Positions 6,122 through 6,966 of a stretch of 6,966 nt of DNA are shown piece after piece. Position numbers and translations under genes: made by a program. Position 1 is the stretch's first letter; each line of letters starts with the position of its first letter. Source of the stretch: Candidatus Woesearchaeota archaeon (lineage in GTDB: Archaea > Nanobdellota > Nanobdellia > Woesearchaeales > UBA10216); the NCBI GenBank assembly GCA_013331515.1, contig DUGG01000020.1, positions 7,695 to 14,660 of the forward strand, given 5' to 3'. A model generated the notes under the pieces. The model was not told the origin of the DNA and made no database searches. It saw nothing but the letters and a program-made list of their open reading frames with translations.

Positions 6122-6966
6122 TGCAGCCAACAAAAAAACATGAGGAAGCCACGCTCAACGAAGAAACAGTAAGAAGAATATCCGGGGCAAAGGGCGAGCC
6201 AGAGTGGCTGCTCATGCAAAGGCTTGCAGCCCTCAAAGCATTTGAAGAGCTTCCACTGCCACAGCAAAGCTACGGGCTGCACGTAAATTCACCAGTGAAC
6301 ATAGCAGTGAACGAACTGAGGCCGTTTGAAAACATCACGCGCCACGGTGGCAGCGAAAAGGACGCCGTGGTAGATGACCTTTCTGTTGCCGCCGCCAAAT
6401 ACGAAAAGGTGCTGAGGCCGCTCATGTCAAGCAGGGAATTCCACAACAAGATTGAAGCCCTGCATGGGGCTTTCTGGAACAGTGGAGTGTTCATATATGC
6501 GCCGAAACCCGGCCTTGGGAAGGCAACAATCAAAATGGGGCAAAAAGAAACAGAAATTGTCAACGTCATCGCCGTTGCCGAAGAAAATGCTAGCCTTGAA
6601 GTGACAGAATCGCTCACGCAAACGTTTACCGGCAAAAAATCCCACCGGATTGAAAGCATCTCCGTCTATGCCGGGCATGGCTCAAAAGTGAAATACGCCA
6701 CGCTGCAAAAGCTTGGCGCGGACGTGAACAGCATAATATCGCGCATGGCGCAGGCAGAAGGCTCTGTCGACTGGACCGACATAAATCTTGGGGGTGGAAC
6801 CACCAAGCAGGAAACTGTGACAACACTAAACTCGGAAGGGGCTTCATCAACAGTGACAGGCGCTTTTTTTGGCGATGGGAACCAGCAGCTGGACATCCAC
6901 GCAAAGGAAGTGCACAATGAGAGGAACACGACAAGCAGCATAATGATAAAGGGCGCACTCCAGGGG
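6121..6966 (+). CDS. sufD: Fe-S cluster assembly protein SufD (partial, C-terminus off window)
   Basis: SufD pairs with SufB to form the scaffold dimer on which SufC acts. The first 282 codons are present and the frame is open to the window edge. The N-terminus has GEPEWLLMQRLAALKAFEELP (25-45), the same motif as SufB. A beta-helix domain follows from about 115 on. The end of the visible part, DIHAKEVHNERNTTSSIMIKG, corresponds to the conserved SufB/SufD segment. There His265 is the likely equivalent of E. coli SufD His360, which faces the SufB cysteine at the interface; this is aligned by eye. The missing SufB-type cysteine motif and the context favour SufD over a second SufB. The ATG overlaps the sufB TGA by one base (TGATG), and GGGTGA just before acts as a ribosome site, so translation is coupled. 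Confidence 0.93.
   Translation, partial: MQPTKKHEEATLNEETVRRISGAKGEPEWLLMQRLAALKAFEELPLPQQSYGLHVNSPVNIAVNELRPFENITRHGGSEKDAVVDDLSVAAAKYEKVLRPLMSSREFHNKIEALHGAFWNSGVFIYAPKPGLGKATIKMGQKETEIVNVIAVAEENASLEVTESLTQTFTGKKSHRIESISVYAGHGSKVKYATLQKLGADVNSIISRMAQAEGSVDWTDINLGGGTTKQETVTTLNSEGASSTVTGAFFGDGNQQLDIHAKEVHNERNTTSSIMIKGALQG

Overview
The window looks like chromosomal DNA from an archaeon with a moderately GC-rich genome. The signs are TATA-box promoters about 25 bp before the inferred transcript starts, Shine-Dalgarno sequences of the GGTGAT type (complementary to the archaeal 16S tail), an archaeal-type HTH regulator and an archaeal-style SUF operon. The glycolytic genes are of the classical bacterial type, and one protein is a long coiled coil with an exported tail. 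That mixture recalls small-genome DPANN lineages, but the lineage cannot be fixed from this sequence alone and is only an inference.

Left part (1-4191, all minus strand). Read from right to left: gap (glyceraldehyde-3-phosphate dehydrogenase), a 128-nt spacer with a hairpin and a tRNA-3'-end-like segment, pgk (phosphoglycerate kinase), an 85-nt spacer with a T-run terminator and a TATA box, and then a gene of at least 595 codons that runs off the left edge. That last protein has about 440 residues of coiled coil, one membrane span, and an exported tail with six cysteines and four N-glycosylation sequons. Gap and Pgk catalyse consecutive steps (glyceraldehyde-3-phosphate to 1,3-bisphosphoglycerate to 3-phosphoglycerate), usable in glycolysis or gluconeogenesis.

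Right part (4336-6966, plus strand). A 122-residue HTH regulator is followed after one base by sufB, which overlaps sufD by one base; sufD runs off the right edge. SufB and SufD form the scaffold for iron-sulfur cluster assembly. The regulator ends in a CxxH...CxxC pattern that could hold an Fe-S cluster or zinc. A perfect 6-bp inverted repeat (CTTCAC-CATA-GTGAAG) lies at its inferred transcription start. Together they suggest a self-regulated, cluster-sensing SUF operon, the most interesting hypothesis here. No sufC is visible.

The gap and suf transcripts diverge from a 144-bp intergenic region with a clear TATA box for each direction. There is no gene-free stretch over 300 bp, and I saw no CRISPR array, insertion sequence or complete RNA gene.
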